A DNA stretch of 64,000 nucleotides, from positions 62,001 to 126,000 of the forward strand of contig JARLJR010000135.1 in assembly GCA_031291095.1 (NCBI GenBank). The letters run 5' to 3'. Position 1 is the stretch's first letter; every line of letters begins with the position of its first letter. The notes under the pieces are model-generated. The model was not told the DNA's origin and ran no database searches. It was given only the letters and a program-made list of their open reading frames with translations. Below are positions 47,386-56,043 of this stretch, piece after piece. The translations under genes and the position numbers were made by a program. Source of the DNA: Legionella sp. GTDB lineage: Bacteria > Pseudomonadota > Gammaproteobacteria > Legionellales > Legionellaceae.

Positions 47386-48789
47386 ATGGATACTAGCGAC
47401 ATACAAAAAAAACTGTTTGTACTTGATACTAACATTTTAATGCACGATCCAACCGCCATTTATCATTTTGAAGAACATGATATTTATTTGCCAATGGTTG
47501 TTCTGGAAGAATTAGACAGTCATAAAACGGGCACATCAGAAGTCGCACGTAACGTAAGACAAACAAACCGCATGTTAGTTGAACTGATGAGTAATGCCTC
47601 ACATGCACAAATTGCCTCCGGCTTACCCATTCCTAGCTACATTAATTCAGACAAGAAATCCAGCGGCAAACTCTATTTCCAAACGGATGAGTTTGACATG
47701 GTAGTTCCAACAACCCTACCCGGCCATAAAGTAGATAATACCATTTTGGCAACGGCATTAGGATTGCAAAAAAAACACCGCGATAGCAAACAAGTCATTA
47801 TTGTCTCTAAAGACATTAACTTACGTATTAAAGCCGGAATATTGGGTATTCCAGCTGAAGATTACTACAATGATCAAGTACTTCATGATGTTAATTTATT
47901 GCATCGAGGCTTGCATATCCTGGACAATGATTTCTGGGATACTCATGCCAAAGACATGGGTTCATGGCAGGAAAGTGGCAAAACCTTTTATAAAGTGGCA
48001 GGCCCATTAATTAGCCAATGGAACCCTAATGACTGCCTCAGTACAGAAGACAATCAATTCCAGGCCATAGTGAAAAAACTGGATAAAGACCAAGCGATTA
48101 TTCAATTAGTACGCGATTACACCCAGGCAAAACATTCCGTGTGGGGAATTAATGCCAAAAATAGAGAACAAAACTTTTCTCTAAATTTACTGCTGGACCC
48201 CGACATTGATTTTGTTACTCTGCAAGGTCCTGCCGGTACCGGAAAAACCTTATTAACCATTGCCGCAGGCCTGACCCAAGTTCTAGATCAAAATCGCTAT
48301 AGTGAAATCCTTATGACGCGAGTCACTATTCCTGTGGGCGAAGATATAGGTTTTTTACCCGGAACCGAAGAAGAAAAAATGACGCCCTGGATGGGCGCAT
48401 TAATGGATAACCTGGAAGTGCTGCACAGTTCGCAAGTAGGCGGTAGTTTTGGGCGCGGCGCGACTCAAGATTTATTACAGAATAAAATTAAAATACGCTC
48501 CCTCAATTTCATGCGTGGACGGACATTCTTGAATCGTTACATCATCATTGATGAAGCGCAAAACCTAACATCAAAACAAATTAAAACGCTGGTTACTCGT
48601 GCAGGCCCCGGAACCAAAATCATTTGCCTAGGCGATATTAAGCAAATTGATACACCTTATTTAAGTGAAACCACTTCGGGTCTAACCTTTGCCGTAGACC
48701 GCTTTAAACACTGGGAACATAGTGCTCATATGAGTTTAACTCGAGGAGAACGTTCAAGACTTGCATTTTATGCTGCAGAGCATTTATAG
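47386..48789 (+). CDS. PhoH-family ATPase with N-terminal PIN domain
   Basis: 467 residues. PIN nuclease-like domain at 1-150 with acidic residues in FVLDTNILMHDP and VVLEELDSHK. Then comes the PhoH ATPase with Walker A LQGPAGTGKTLL and Walker B IIIDEAQNLT. PIN-PhoH (PhoH2/YlaK-like) proteins are thought to unwind and cleave RNA; the physiological target is unknown. ATG at 47386 with GAGGT 7 bases ahead. guaC follows after 23 bases, probably co-transcribed. Confidence 0.92.
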   Translation: MDTSDIQKKLFVLDTNILMHDPTAIYHFEEHDIYLPMVVLEELDSHKTGTSEVARNVRQTNRMLVELMSNASHAQIASGLPIPSYINSDKKSSGKLYFQTDEFDMVVPTTLPGHKVDNTILATALGLQKKHRDSKQVIIVSKDINLRIKAGILGIPAEDYYNDQVLHDVNLLHRGLHILDNDFWDTHAKDMGSWQESGKTFYKVAGPLISQWNPNDCLSTEDNQFQAIVKKLDKDQAIIQLVRDYTQAKHSVWGINAKNREQNFSLNLLLDPDIDFVTLQGPAGTGKTLLTIAAGLTQVLDQNRYSEILMTRVTIPVGEDIGFLPGTEEEKMTPWMGALMDNLEVLHSSQVGGSFGRGATQDLLQNKIKIRSLNFMRGRTFLNRYIIIDEAQNLTSKQIKTLVTRAGPGTKIICLGDIKQIDTPYLSETTSGLTFAVDRFKHWEHSAHMSLTRGERSRLAFYAAEHL

Positions 48790-48812
48790 TATACGTTTTA
48801 CGAGGATGTATC

Positions 48813-49826
48813 ATGACTGATCAAGCCATCACTTTCGATGATGTTCTACTTGTTCCTTCTTATAACCACCACGAGTCCCGACGCGTGGTGGACACTACCA
48901 GCACCGACCGCTTAGCCAAACTCAGCTTAGAACTTCCAGTTATCAGTTCCAACATGGACACCATTACTGAAAGTAATATGGCTAATTTTATGTCCGGCAA
49001 AGGGGCAATGGGTGCGCTACATCGCTTTATGAGTGTCGAAGACAACATCAAAGAATTCCAAAAATGCACTGGGAAAGTATTTGTTTCCATTGGCTGTACT
49101 GCAGCTGAATTGGAACGAGCTGAAGCATTGCGTGACGCTGGCGCTGATTATTTCTGTGTGGATGTTGCACATGCGCATGCAAAATATGTGGGTAAGACGC
49201 TGAAAAGTTTAAGACAAATACTGCAAGATCGCTGCATTATGGCTGGAAACGTCGCAACCTATGCCGGCGCAGACTATTTAGCATCCTGTGGTGCAGACAT
49301 TATTAAGGCAGGTATTGGCGGTGGTTCGGTTTGTAGTACGCGTATTAAAACCGGTTTTGGTGTGCCCATGCTAACCTGTATTCAAGATTGCTCACGTTCA
49401 GACCGTTCCATTGTTGCTGATGGAGGTATTAAAACTTCTGGGGATATCGTTAAAGCCCTAGCATTTGGTGCTGATTTTGTCATGATTGGCGGTATGCTGG
49501 CGGGTACATCTCCGACTCCGGGTCAAGTCATTGAAAAAGAAGATGGCACCAAGGTAAAACGTTACCGTGGTATGGCATCTAAAGAAGCTCAAGAAAACTT
49601 CTTAGGACAGATGCACGAGTGGAAAACCGCTGAGGGTGTTGCCACTGAAGTACCCTATAAAGAAAATGCCGATGTCATTATTGGCGACATTGTAGGTGGT
49701 TTAAGATCTGGCTTGACTTATGCTGGAGCAGATACGATTAGTGAATTACAGCGTAAATTAAATTATGTTGTGGTTACCCAAGCTGGCCGTATCGAGAGCT
49801 TACCACATAAGTTATTTGAGGTATAA
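48813..49826 (+). CDS. guaC: GMP reductase (IMPDH/GMPR family)
   Basis: 337 residues, TIM barrel. [13 protein letters not shown], the nucleotide loop GGGSVCSTR with catalytic Cys, and [25 protein letters not shown]. It lacks CBS domains (IMPDH is near 490), which favours GMP reductase: NADPH-dependent conversion of GMP to IMP in purine salvage. An IMPDH lacking CBS is the alternative; the sequence start is IMPDH-like. GAGG before the ATG. Confidence 0.85.
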   Translation: MTDQAITFDDVLLVPSYNHHESRRVVDTTSTDRLAKLSLELPVISSNMDTITESNMANFMSGKGAMGALHRFMSVEDNIKEFQKCTGKVFVSIGCTAAELERAEALRDAGADYFCVDVAHAHAKYVGKTLKSLRQILQDRCIMAGNVATYAGADYLASCGADIIKAGIGGGSVCSTRIKTGFGVPMLTCIQDCSRSDRSIVADGGIKTSGDIVKALAFGADFVMIGGMLAGTSPTPGQVIEKEDGTKVKRYRGMASKEAQENFLGQMHEWKTAEGVATEVPYKENADVIIGDIVGGLRSGLTYAGADTISELQRKLNYVVVTQAGRIESLPHKLFEV

Positions 49827-49840
49827 ATCCATCCTATATT

Positions 49841-49862
49841 AAAGGGGGTCTAATCCCCCCTT
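49841..49862 (+). terminator. GC-rich hairpin after guaC (copy 1 of a duplicated element)
   Basis: aaaggggg / cccccctt stem with a short tctaat loop, followed after 25 bases by ttttgttcgatttttt. The same 70-80 bases recur at 51674-51748. Confidence 0.6.
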
Positions 49863-50089
49863 GACTCCATAAGCCTCTTATTTTGTTCGATTTTTTAATT
49901 AAGCCATCAAGCCAGGGTGAAGCCGCTTGCGAAGGATAAAGCAGGTAATTCGCTGCAACAAACGCTCAATTTATTCCCCAGAAATCCATTTATTTGCCAA
50001 ACAAACCATACAAGGGAAAAATTATACTCTACACTTATATTAATGATAATAATACTTAAAATAAGTACTGTTATTGAAAGGAAACTAAG

Positions 50090-51556
50090 ATGGCAAATCC
50101 CAAAATAGAGCAGATAAATAAAGCAGATCCTAATGATCCCCGTGCGATGCTAGGTGTAGGTCCAGATGCGGATCTAGAGGCCGTAAACAAAGCCTGGAGA
50201 AAGATATCGCTCGAGATACATCCAGATCGAAATCTTGACGAGCACCAGCAAGCTACCGAAGCAACGCAAAAGCTTAATAACGCACGAGATTTTATAAAGG
50301 CAGAATTGGAAAAATTAGAAAAAGCGAATACAACCCCCCTTGAAAACACTTCATCTGCCCCCCTGGCAATTACTGATGGCCCAACGGAGAAGCCTGAAGC
50401 GGTCGATGAAGCGGCTCTAACACCTCAAGATCAGTATGATGAAGTGATAAAAAAATTAAAAGATAAGTTTGCCGCAGATGAGTCTGCAACACTTACCAGT
50501 GATGAGTTCGATGAAGCGACCAAAGCTCATAATGCAGCCAATACGTTCGCTGCCGAGGTTCTTGAAGAAAAATACTCTCAGTTAGATCAACAATATACAG
50601 AGGCTCAGAGTAAATATGAGGCCAAACGTGACGAACTTGAGACGGATTATAACGGAAAGATGGATGATTTGCAGACACGGTGGGCCGGTGGTGAAGGGGA
50701 CATGACGTATGATGAGTACAGGGCCGAACATGAACAAATAAATACACAATATAATAGTGATCGCGAGGAGAATTCTGAAGAATTCCAGAAAAGTCAAAGC
50801 GAACATTCTGCGGCTCAGGATAAAGCCTATAATGACTATGTTCAGACGTGCCAGGCAAATGACCAAAAACATTTAGAGCTTTCTCAACAATGGGACAAAC
50901 AAATTGCCGCCGAGAAGGAGGCCGGAGCTAAGGACGATAAAGAAGAAAAAAAAGGCAACGCAGAAGGTGCCAATGAGAGTATAGGTCCACCAAAAGAGCA
51001 AGATAAAGATAAGAAGAAAAATAAAGATCCGTTAATGGAATTGGTTGATGAGCTTAATGATTTTGTCAAACAGACTAACCAGCAAATTACCGATTTTTTC
51101 AAAGATAAAGCCAGTGATGCTTGGGATAAGCTAAAAAATACCGGTCCGATGAAGACATTAGCTGGTGCTCTTGATGAAGCGAAGCAGTTTGCTAAGGATA
51201 AAGCCGGTGGAGCATGGGATAAATTAAGTGATTCGGAAGCAGCGAACGCATTAAGTTCAGCTAAAGACAAAGTTTCTGCACTGAAAGAAAAAATTGGTGA
51301 TGCATTTTCTCAAGCGATGAATTCAGCAGCTAATGCTATTGCTTCGGGTGTACACAATGCGGTAACACCAGCGAAGAAGGAAACAGACCAACCTCAACTG
51401 CAGGCCCCCTCAGATGGAGCAACAACCAATCCTGTTGCCGAATCAAGGATAAGTAATGCGGATCCCAAGGGAACCATTGCTCAGGGTAACATGCTAACAG
51501 CACCAAACCCATCACCAGAGACACCAAATGTGCGCACAGGCCCCGCTAAACCTTAG
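50090..51556 (+). CDS. J-domain protein with acidic coiled-coil and a module shared with the next gene
   Basis: 488 residues, mostly hydrophilic, rich in D/E/K/Q/A. Residues 14-65 form a J domain (LGVGPDADLEAVNKAWRKIS, HPD at 44-46) that would stimulate an Hsp70. Residues about 105-300 are an acidic coiled coil with repeated DEL, EYR and Q-rich words. Residues about 313-422 (DPLMELVDELNDFVKQTN through AANAIASGVHNAV) are homologous to the convergent protein at 51759. No DnaJ zinc or C-terminal client domains, so it is a class III J protein. AAAGGA 7 bases before the ATG. No function is known; a secreted effector is possible but not shown. Confidence 0.8.
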   Translation: MANPKIEQINKADPNDPRAMLGVGPDADLEAVNKAWRKISLEIHPDRNLDEHQQATEATQKLNNARDFIKAELEKLEKANTTPLENTSSAPLAITDGPTEKPEAVDEAALTPQDQYDEVIKKLKDKFAADESATLTSDEFDEATKAHNAANTFAAEVLEEKYSQLDQQYTEAQSKYEAKRDELETDYNGKMDDLQTRWAGGEGDMTYDEYRAEHEQINTQYNSDREENSEEFQKSQSEHSAAQDKAYNDYVQTCQANDQKHLELSQQWDKQIAAEKEAGAKDDKEEKKGNAEGANESIGPPKEQDKDKKKNKDPLMELVDELNDFVKQTNQQITDFFKDKASDAWDKLKNTGPMKTLAGALDEAKQFAKDKAGGAWDKLSDSEAANALSSAKDKVSALKEKIGDAFSQAMNSAANAIASGVHNAVTPAKKETDQPQLQAPSDGATTNPVAESRISNADPKGTIAQGNMLTAPNPSPETPNVRTGPAKP

Positions 51557-51676
51557 GGCGCTTGTTGCGCCGCCGTATGTTCACCAAAGGCATTTTATTG
51601 ACTACGTCACAACCATAACGTCTTGTTTTTGGTGAGTAAGGTTTCTCGACGGCATCGAATTAGCCACATGAATTTT

Positions 51677-51697
51677 AAAGGGGATATAATCCCCCTT
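51677..51697. terminator. GC-rich hairpin between the convergent genes (copy 2 of the element)
   Basis: aaagggga / atccccctt with downstream tttttgtttcactcgatttttt. Terminates the J-domain gene on the plus strand; same orientation as copy 1. Confidence 0.6.
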
Positions 51698-51758
51698 GGC
51701 GATAAACTTTTTGTTTCACTCGATTTTTTAGCTAAACAACAAAGCCCCCAATAACTCA

Positions 51759-52742
51759 TTACATCACTTTTGACAAACCTGAAGAAACCTCTTCAGTCAG
51801 ATCAGAATCCACTCCAGGAGCTTCGCTGTCTGGACCTTCCATATCACCCATTGAGTCAGATAATGCCTTCATAGGCTCATCAGTCGTACTGGTTACTGAG
51901 TCCTCTGAGACGCCCATCTCCGCGCTCGCCTCGGCATCGCTAAACATTTTACCTACTGCTTCTAAAATATCGTCATCGTCACTATCAAGTTCAGGCTCAG
52001 CATCTAGCTCACCGATTTCGTCAATACCATCGTTGTCAAAGGTGTCGTCTGCAGTATCCGTTGGCGTTTCAACTTCAGGAGATGTAGACGGACCAGACCC
52101 GGTTACACCCTTAACGGCATCCGCAACTGCATTCGCAGCCATGTTCATCAATTTGGAAAAAGCACCATTGACTGTATCTTGAAGGCCTTTAACAAAGTCT
52201 TTTGCATCATTTACTTCCTTAGAATCAGCTATCTTATCCACCTGTTCGCCAACCTTATCTTTGGCAAATTGGCTTAATTCACTCATAGCGCCATTTAAGG
52301 TTTTCATGGGTTCGGTGTCATTCAACTTATTCCATGCATCTTTACCTTTTTCTTTAACAAAATCACTGATCTGGTCATTCACCGATTGAACAAAATTATT
52401 CAGATCATCTACGAGCTCCATCATCGGATCTTTATGCTTTTTCTTTTTGTCATCATCAGCAGCAGGCTTAGGAGCAGGCGAATCCTCTTGAGTGGCAGCC
52501 TGTTCTTCATCTTCTTCCTCGTCATCAGCCGGAGCATTTCTCTCCGCCTCCTTTTCCGCGTCTTTAGCCGCTGCCTCTTCATCTGCCTGCTCAAACATAT
52601 TAGCAACCGCTTCAAGATTAGCGTCTTCTTCCTCTTGTGCCGCCTTTTCCGCAGCCTCTTTTTCTGCTTGCTCAACTTCTTTTTCTGCTTGTTCAAACAT
52701 ATCACTCGCAGATTCTAATGCATCCTCTTTTTCAGCACCCAT
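51759..52742 (-). CDS. Highly acidic protein sharing a module with the J-domain protein
   Basis: 327 residues from the ATG at 52742; a GTG three codons earlier (52751) is possible. Extremely acidic, with an E/A-rich coiled coil at the N-terminus. An L-E-[SA]-[AV]-x-x-M-F-x-x-A motif occurs three times (about residues 12, 46 and 262, counted from 52751). Residues about 108-217 (DPMMELVDDLNNFVQSVND through MNMAANAVADAVKG) match the C-terminal module of the J-domain protein. The E/D/S-rich C-terminus is the kind seen in Dot/Icm substrates, but this is weak evidence. Convergent with the J-domain gene. No known family. Confidence 0.72.
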   Translation of the reverse strand: MGAEKEDALESASDMFEQAEKEVEQAEKEAAEKAAQEEEDANLEAVANMFEQADEEAAAKDAEKEAERNAPADDEEEDEEQAATQEDSPAPKPAADDDKKKKHKDPMMELVDDLNNFVQSVNDQISDFVKEKGKDAWNKLNDTEPMKTLNGAMSELSQFAKDKVGEQVDKIADSKEVNDAKDFVKGLQDTVNGAFSKLMNMAANAVADAVKGVTGSGPSTSPEVETPTDTADDTFDNDGIDEIGELDAEPELDSDDDDILEAVGKMFSDAEASAEMGVSEDSVTSTTDEPMKALSDSMGDMEGPDSEAPGVDSDLTEEVSSGLSKVM

Positions 52743-52933
52743 CTCGCCCACCCTCGGTCAACCGCCTTAATATAAAGATAGCACACACTGAACAACAATG
52801 TGCCAGCAAAGCTACAAGAAATAGCCTCTATCTTCCATTTTTGACTACTATTAATATTGTAGATAATATCAAGATTAGCCGTTTGATAAATTCTTCGGAC
52901 CTATTTTTACATTAATTTTGCAATGAAGGCTCT

Positions 52934-53716
52934 ATGAATAAAAACGATTTTCGCTATTTTCGTCAGGGTAAACAAGTATATGACTTAAAAGAAGAAGATT
53001 TTTCTCTTATTAAGCCAGTTTATAATCAGAGTAGCAAAAATGAACGAGCACTTCTGCTCTTGCATGGATTTTCATCCACCCCAGCAGTATATCGGCTTCT
53101 CATCCCCCAATTAAAAAATTATGATGCGGTTATGTGCCCAGTCCTTCCTGGCCATGGAAAAAGTATTGATGCATTATCCAAAATAACTTCTGCTGATTGG
53201 ATTGCTGAAGCAACTAGTGCCTGTGAAGAATTATTTAAGACCTACAAAAAAGTTGATGTCATGGGATTCTCACTCGGTGGTTTACTTGCATGCAAGCTAA
53301 GTGAACGATTTGCGTTTAATCATATGTTCCTTTTGGCCCCAGCCTTAAAACTTAAGATGAATGTAACTTCTACTTTAAAATTAGCTAGTTTCTTACAAGG
53401 TTTAGGCTTTAAAGAATTACGGGGTGCTGCAGGTAATTTACTTAGCAATGCCCAGGCAGAAATCTCTTATAAACGTTTGCCACTTACTGCCATTGAAGAA
53501 ATGTTTAATTTGGTTTTGCAACATCAATGGACTCCACCTAATGCTCCTGTTGATCTTTTTCTAGGTACTCATGATGCAGTGGTGCCTTCAGATGCCGTGG
53601 AACGTTTATTTCATGATTTGCCGAATGTATCCATACACTGGCTGGCAAATTCAGCGCACGTATTACCCTTGGATAATGATCTTGGCCAGATCGTTGCTTG
53701 TGTTAATGAGAAATGA
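52934..53716 (+). CDS. Alpha/beta hydrolase, carboxylesterase/monoacylglycerol lipase type
   Basis: 260 residues. Oxyanion-hole HG in LLLHGFSSTP, nucleophile elbow GFSLGG (Ser), Asp in LFLGTHDAVV and catalytic His in ANSAHVLPLD: a full triad. Length and the N-terminal VYDLKEEDFSLIKPVY fit small bacterial carboxylesterases like Est30. No signal peptide, so likely cytosolic. Substrate unknown. It is divergent from the acidic protein gene, with about 190 bases between. Confidence 0.88.
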   Translation: MNKNDFRYFRQGKQVYDLKEEDFSLIKPVYNQSSKNERALLLLHGFSSTPAVYRLLIPQLKNYDAVMCPVLPGHGKSIDALSKITSADWIAEATSACEELFKTYKKVDVMGFSLGGLLACKLSERFAFNHMFLLAPALKLKMNVTSTLKLASFLQGLGFKELRGAAGNLLSNAQAEISYKRLPLTAIEEMFNLVLQHQWTPPNAPVDLFLGTHDAVVPSDAVERLFHDLPNVSIHWLANSAHVLPLDNDLGQIVACVNEK

Positions 53717-53763
53717 CCATCCTTATTGCAAACGAAGTAATAGTGGCAGGCTCCTTAAAAGCT

Positions 53764-53868
53764 GCGTCATCCTGAGGGTTTACGAAAAGATCCCCTGAGT
53801 GTGACATTGCGCTCATTTTAACACTGATACCCCATTCAGAAGATCCCTCACGTTGTTCGGGATGACGT
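53764..53868. repeat. MITE-like palindromic element of about 105 bp
   Basis: gcgtcatcctgagggtttacg at the left and its inverted counterpart gttcgggatgacg at the right, with gatccc words inside each arm. It fills the space between two convergent genes. Confidence 0.55.
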
Positions 53869-53892
53869 AATAATATTCCTCAACTTATTCAC

Positions 53893-54858
53893 CTAGGGGA
53901 ATTGTTTGTTATAACGATCAAAGTCGCGTAAATCCACACGATCCCATTCGCGCATATCTAAGACAGAACCATCGTAGGCCATAAAGTCTGCACGTGTATT
54001 AGGCAGATTATAGTAAAAAATATCACTGGCATCGGTTGCTAAAGTACTTTGGTGATTCACTGAAGAAATTTCCGCAATTGAATGGCCATGAGTTCTTATA
54101 AAGCTACGCTGCGCACGTAAATAACGCCCTTTAAAGTGTGCACGTCCCCATAACTCCACATCCAAACGATTCGCAGTACCTGCTAATTGGATACGCGCTC
54201 TGTCTTTAGCACGGATGGTTAAACTATCACTCTTAAGCCAGTACATGCTAAACCAAGCATCGCTTTTCATGTTTAAAGTAGTAATATTGGCTACCCCCGA
54301 TAATTGAACTTTGGGTGCGCCTTGTAGGAACGTAATTTTTACATCTGAACTATTAACACCACTGATCTCGGTAAAACCATTACCAGCAACCACGAGCTGA
54401 TGTAAACCTATAGAACCACCTAATCTCGTGGTTCCAGTATTCGCAATAAAGAGGTCCAAAGAGCCCGTGCGTAGTTGGCTACCATTAATTGTTCCCTCTC
54501 CTTTAAAGCTAAAACGAGCTAAATACGGCCCTTGAATGTCAGCATGCACAGCCCCATGATGTGGAAATCCTTTGCCTAATACTACGTGAAGCGTATTGAA
54601 TGATACGAACACCTTTACTTGCTCTAAATCACGAGGATCCCCTCTTAAGACAACTTGAGGTTTACGATAGCCAGTATGCAACGTTATATTGATTTGCCCT
54701 TGAGCCTCAACCTGAGAAAAACCAGATACCGGCTTATATTGGGTTGTACTCTTATAAATTGTCGGCTGAACAACCACCGGGGTTCTTTTAATGCCATGAT
54801 GGGCACAAGATGCCAATAAAAAAGTCATTAAAATCAATGAACCATACCGCTTCAACAT
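53893..54858 (-). CDS. Lipoprotein with DUF2807-like beta-solenoid
   Basis: 321 residues from the ATG at 54858 (MLKRYGSLILMTFLLASC), chosen because AGGA lies nine bases upstream; two ATGs just before it are too close. Lipobox LASC, Cys18. Then a repeated beta pattern of the putative autotransporter-adhesin-head type (GIN/DUF2807): FSQVEAQGQINITLHTG, VVLRGDPRDLEQV, FKGEGTINGSQLRTGSLDL, ISGVNSSDVKI, LSGVANITTLNM. Presumably on the inner face of the outer membrane or at the surface; role unknown. Confidence 0.8.
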   Translation of the reverse strand: MLKRYGSLILMTFLLASCAHHGIKRTPVVVQPTIYKSTTQYKPVSGFSQVEAQGQINITLHTGYRKPQVVLRGDPRDLEQVKVFVSFNTLHVVLGKGFPHHGAVHADIQGPYLARFSFKGEGTINGSQLRTGSLDLFIANTGTTRLGGSIGLHQLVVAGNGFTEISGVNSSDVKITFLQGAPKVQLSGVANITTLNMKSDAWFSMYWLKSDSLTIRAKDRARIQLAGTANRLDVELWGRAHFKGRYLRAQRSFIRTHGHSIAEISSVNHQSTLATDASDIFYYNLPNTRADFMAYDGSVLDMREWDRVDLRDFDRYNKQFP

Positions 54859-54989
54859 AATCATCATTCCTGGATTTATAATCCCTCTACATTAGAGGAA
54901 GTTCTCTTAATGTGCAAGGCGGTAAATTCGCTTAAGTCCAGAATTTTGCTACTGTTTTTCTTGCGACAGATATTAATATAGGCCATGTT

Positions 54990-55016
54990 ATCCGTCATAC
55001 CGCGCGGAATGACGGG
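54990..55016. repeat. Short palindrome of the gtcat-type repeat
   Basis: tccgtcataccgcgcgg followed by aatgacggg: 8-9-bp arms, related to the cgtcatccc family, after the srnA stop. Confidence 0.45.
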
Positions 55017-55027
55017 TGCATTCCTTG

Positions 55028-55810
55028 CTAACCTAGATTAACTCTTTTTTCCCCGGTCAAAGACAGAATAGTGCCTTTGGTGAAATCAGAAATTTTTACG
55101 TTTGCAGGGCAAGAATCATGGTAATGATAGTTAGGTGCCTTATCAATTAAGGACTCTAAAGGCTCATCTAAAGGAATCAGCGCCGGAAGTTCAATATAAA
55201 TATCGACCAATATGCCTCGCTTACATCCTAAATAGGCTTTACCTGCGTTTTTACTTCCCAAAGTTTCATCAAGTCTTTTGCGTAATGACAGTCGACTTAC
55301 GGTTTTACCAGAGTTTTCGGTTATATAACTTCCAAAAGCAGATTGATCCATCTCCGTAGCCAATCGCATAGCTAGGGCAAAATATTGATCAACGGTTAAA
55401 GCCTGGCAGCTTCCATGTTTGTTCCATTCATGGCGCTCCAAACAGCTGCCATATTTATAACTAGGCATCAGTGTTTGTAAGTTTTCAGCTACGTCAGTAG
55501 ATAAATCAAGTGGCGCATAATCACAATGATTGTTGTGTTGAGAAACGCCACAAAAACCATAACTTTGCCCGCAAGCATTCTGATTAGGCCATAAGCCGTG
55601 TAAGGTGAGATGACGTGCTTGATAAGAATCTTTAGATAAATAGGTACATTCTGGCTTACCAGCCTCATAGCCATAGGTTTGACAAAAACCAGGTTGGGAA
55701 CTAAGTGCTAAAACATTGGAATCAGAAAGCCCTGCATTCATGTCGCAACCGCCTGAGGCATTCACGCTCAATGAAACAAAAAACAAGCAGAAAAGGCTAG
55801 ATTTTATCAT
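55028..55810 (-). CDS. srnA: Secreted T2-family ribonuclease SrnA
   Basis: 260 residues. Signal peptide KSSLFCLFFVSLSVNASG. CAS I is LTLHGLWPNQ and CAS II is HEWNKHGSC, giving both catalytic His. Cysteine count fits disulfide-bonded RNase T2. Degrades single-stranded RNA through a 2',3'-cyclic phosphate outside the cell. In L. pneumophila SrnA is a type II secretion substrate that promotes growth in amoebae; that role is known for the family and inferred here. GGAGGGTAAG precedes the ATG. Confidence 0.92.
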   Translation of the reverse strand: MIKSSLFCLFFVSLSVNASGGCDMNAGLSDSNVLALSSQPGFCQTYGYEAGKPECTYLSKDSYQARHLTLHGLWPNQNACGQSYGFCGVSQHNNHCDYAPLDLSTDVAENLQTLMPSYKYGSCLERHEWNKHGSCQALTVDQYFALAMRLATEMDQSAFGSYITENSGKTVSRLSLRKRLDETLGSKNAGKAYLGCKRGILVDIYIELPALIPLDEPLESLIDKAPNYHYHDSCPANVKISDFTKGTILSLTGEKRVNLG

Positions 55811-55954
55811 TGCTTACCCTCCGAAAGAGCTTGATGCAACAATTATACATAAGACTTTTCTGAAATCCAGCCTTTATGGATTCAAACTAACATTATGATT
55901 TTTAATGATAAACTTTTGAGCGCGTGGTGTGAAATATTGGCAAGCAAGAAAACA

Positions 55955-55979
55955 TCATCCCGCACGTAGTGAGGGATGA
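55955..55979. repeat. Palindromic repeat, tcatccc type
   Basis: tcatcccgcacgtagtgagg then gatga: 7-bp arms, same family as 37445-37477. Confidence 0.6.
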
Positions 55980-56043
55980 CTAACGGTAGGGATGAGGGGG
56001 TTTCCCTTCGCCTGGCAATTATACGCAACATCCAGGCATTAGC

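Noticed and set aside
50493-50872. Minus-strand frames within the J-domain gene
   Set aside because: Antisense shadows produced by the D/E/K-rich coding strand; no supported start.
52386-52915. Plus-strand frames opposite the acidic protein (serine- and leucine-rich)
   Set aside because: Mirror image of GAA/GAG/GAT-rich codons; repetitive S/F/L text is typical of antisense to acidic coiled coils.
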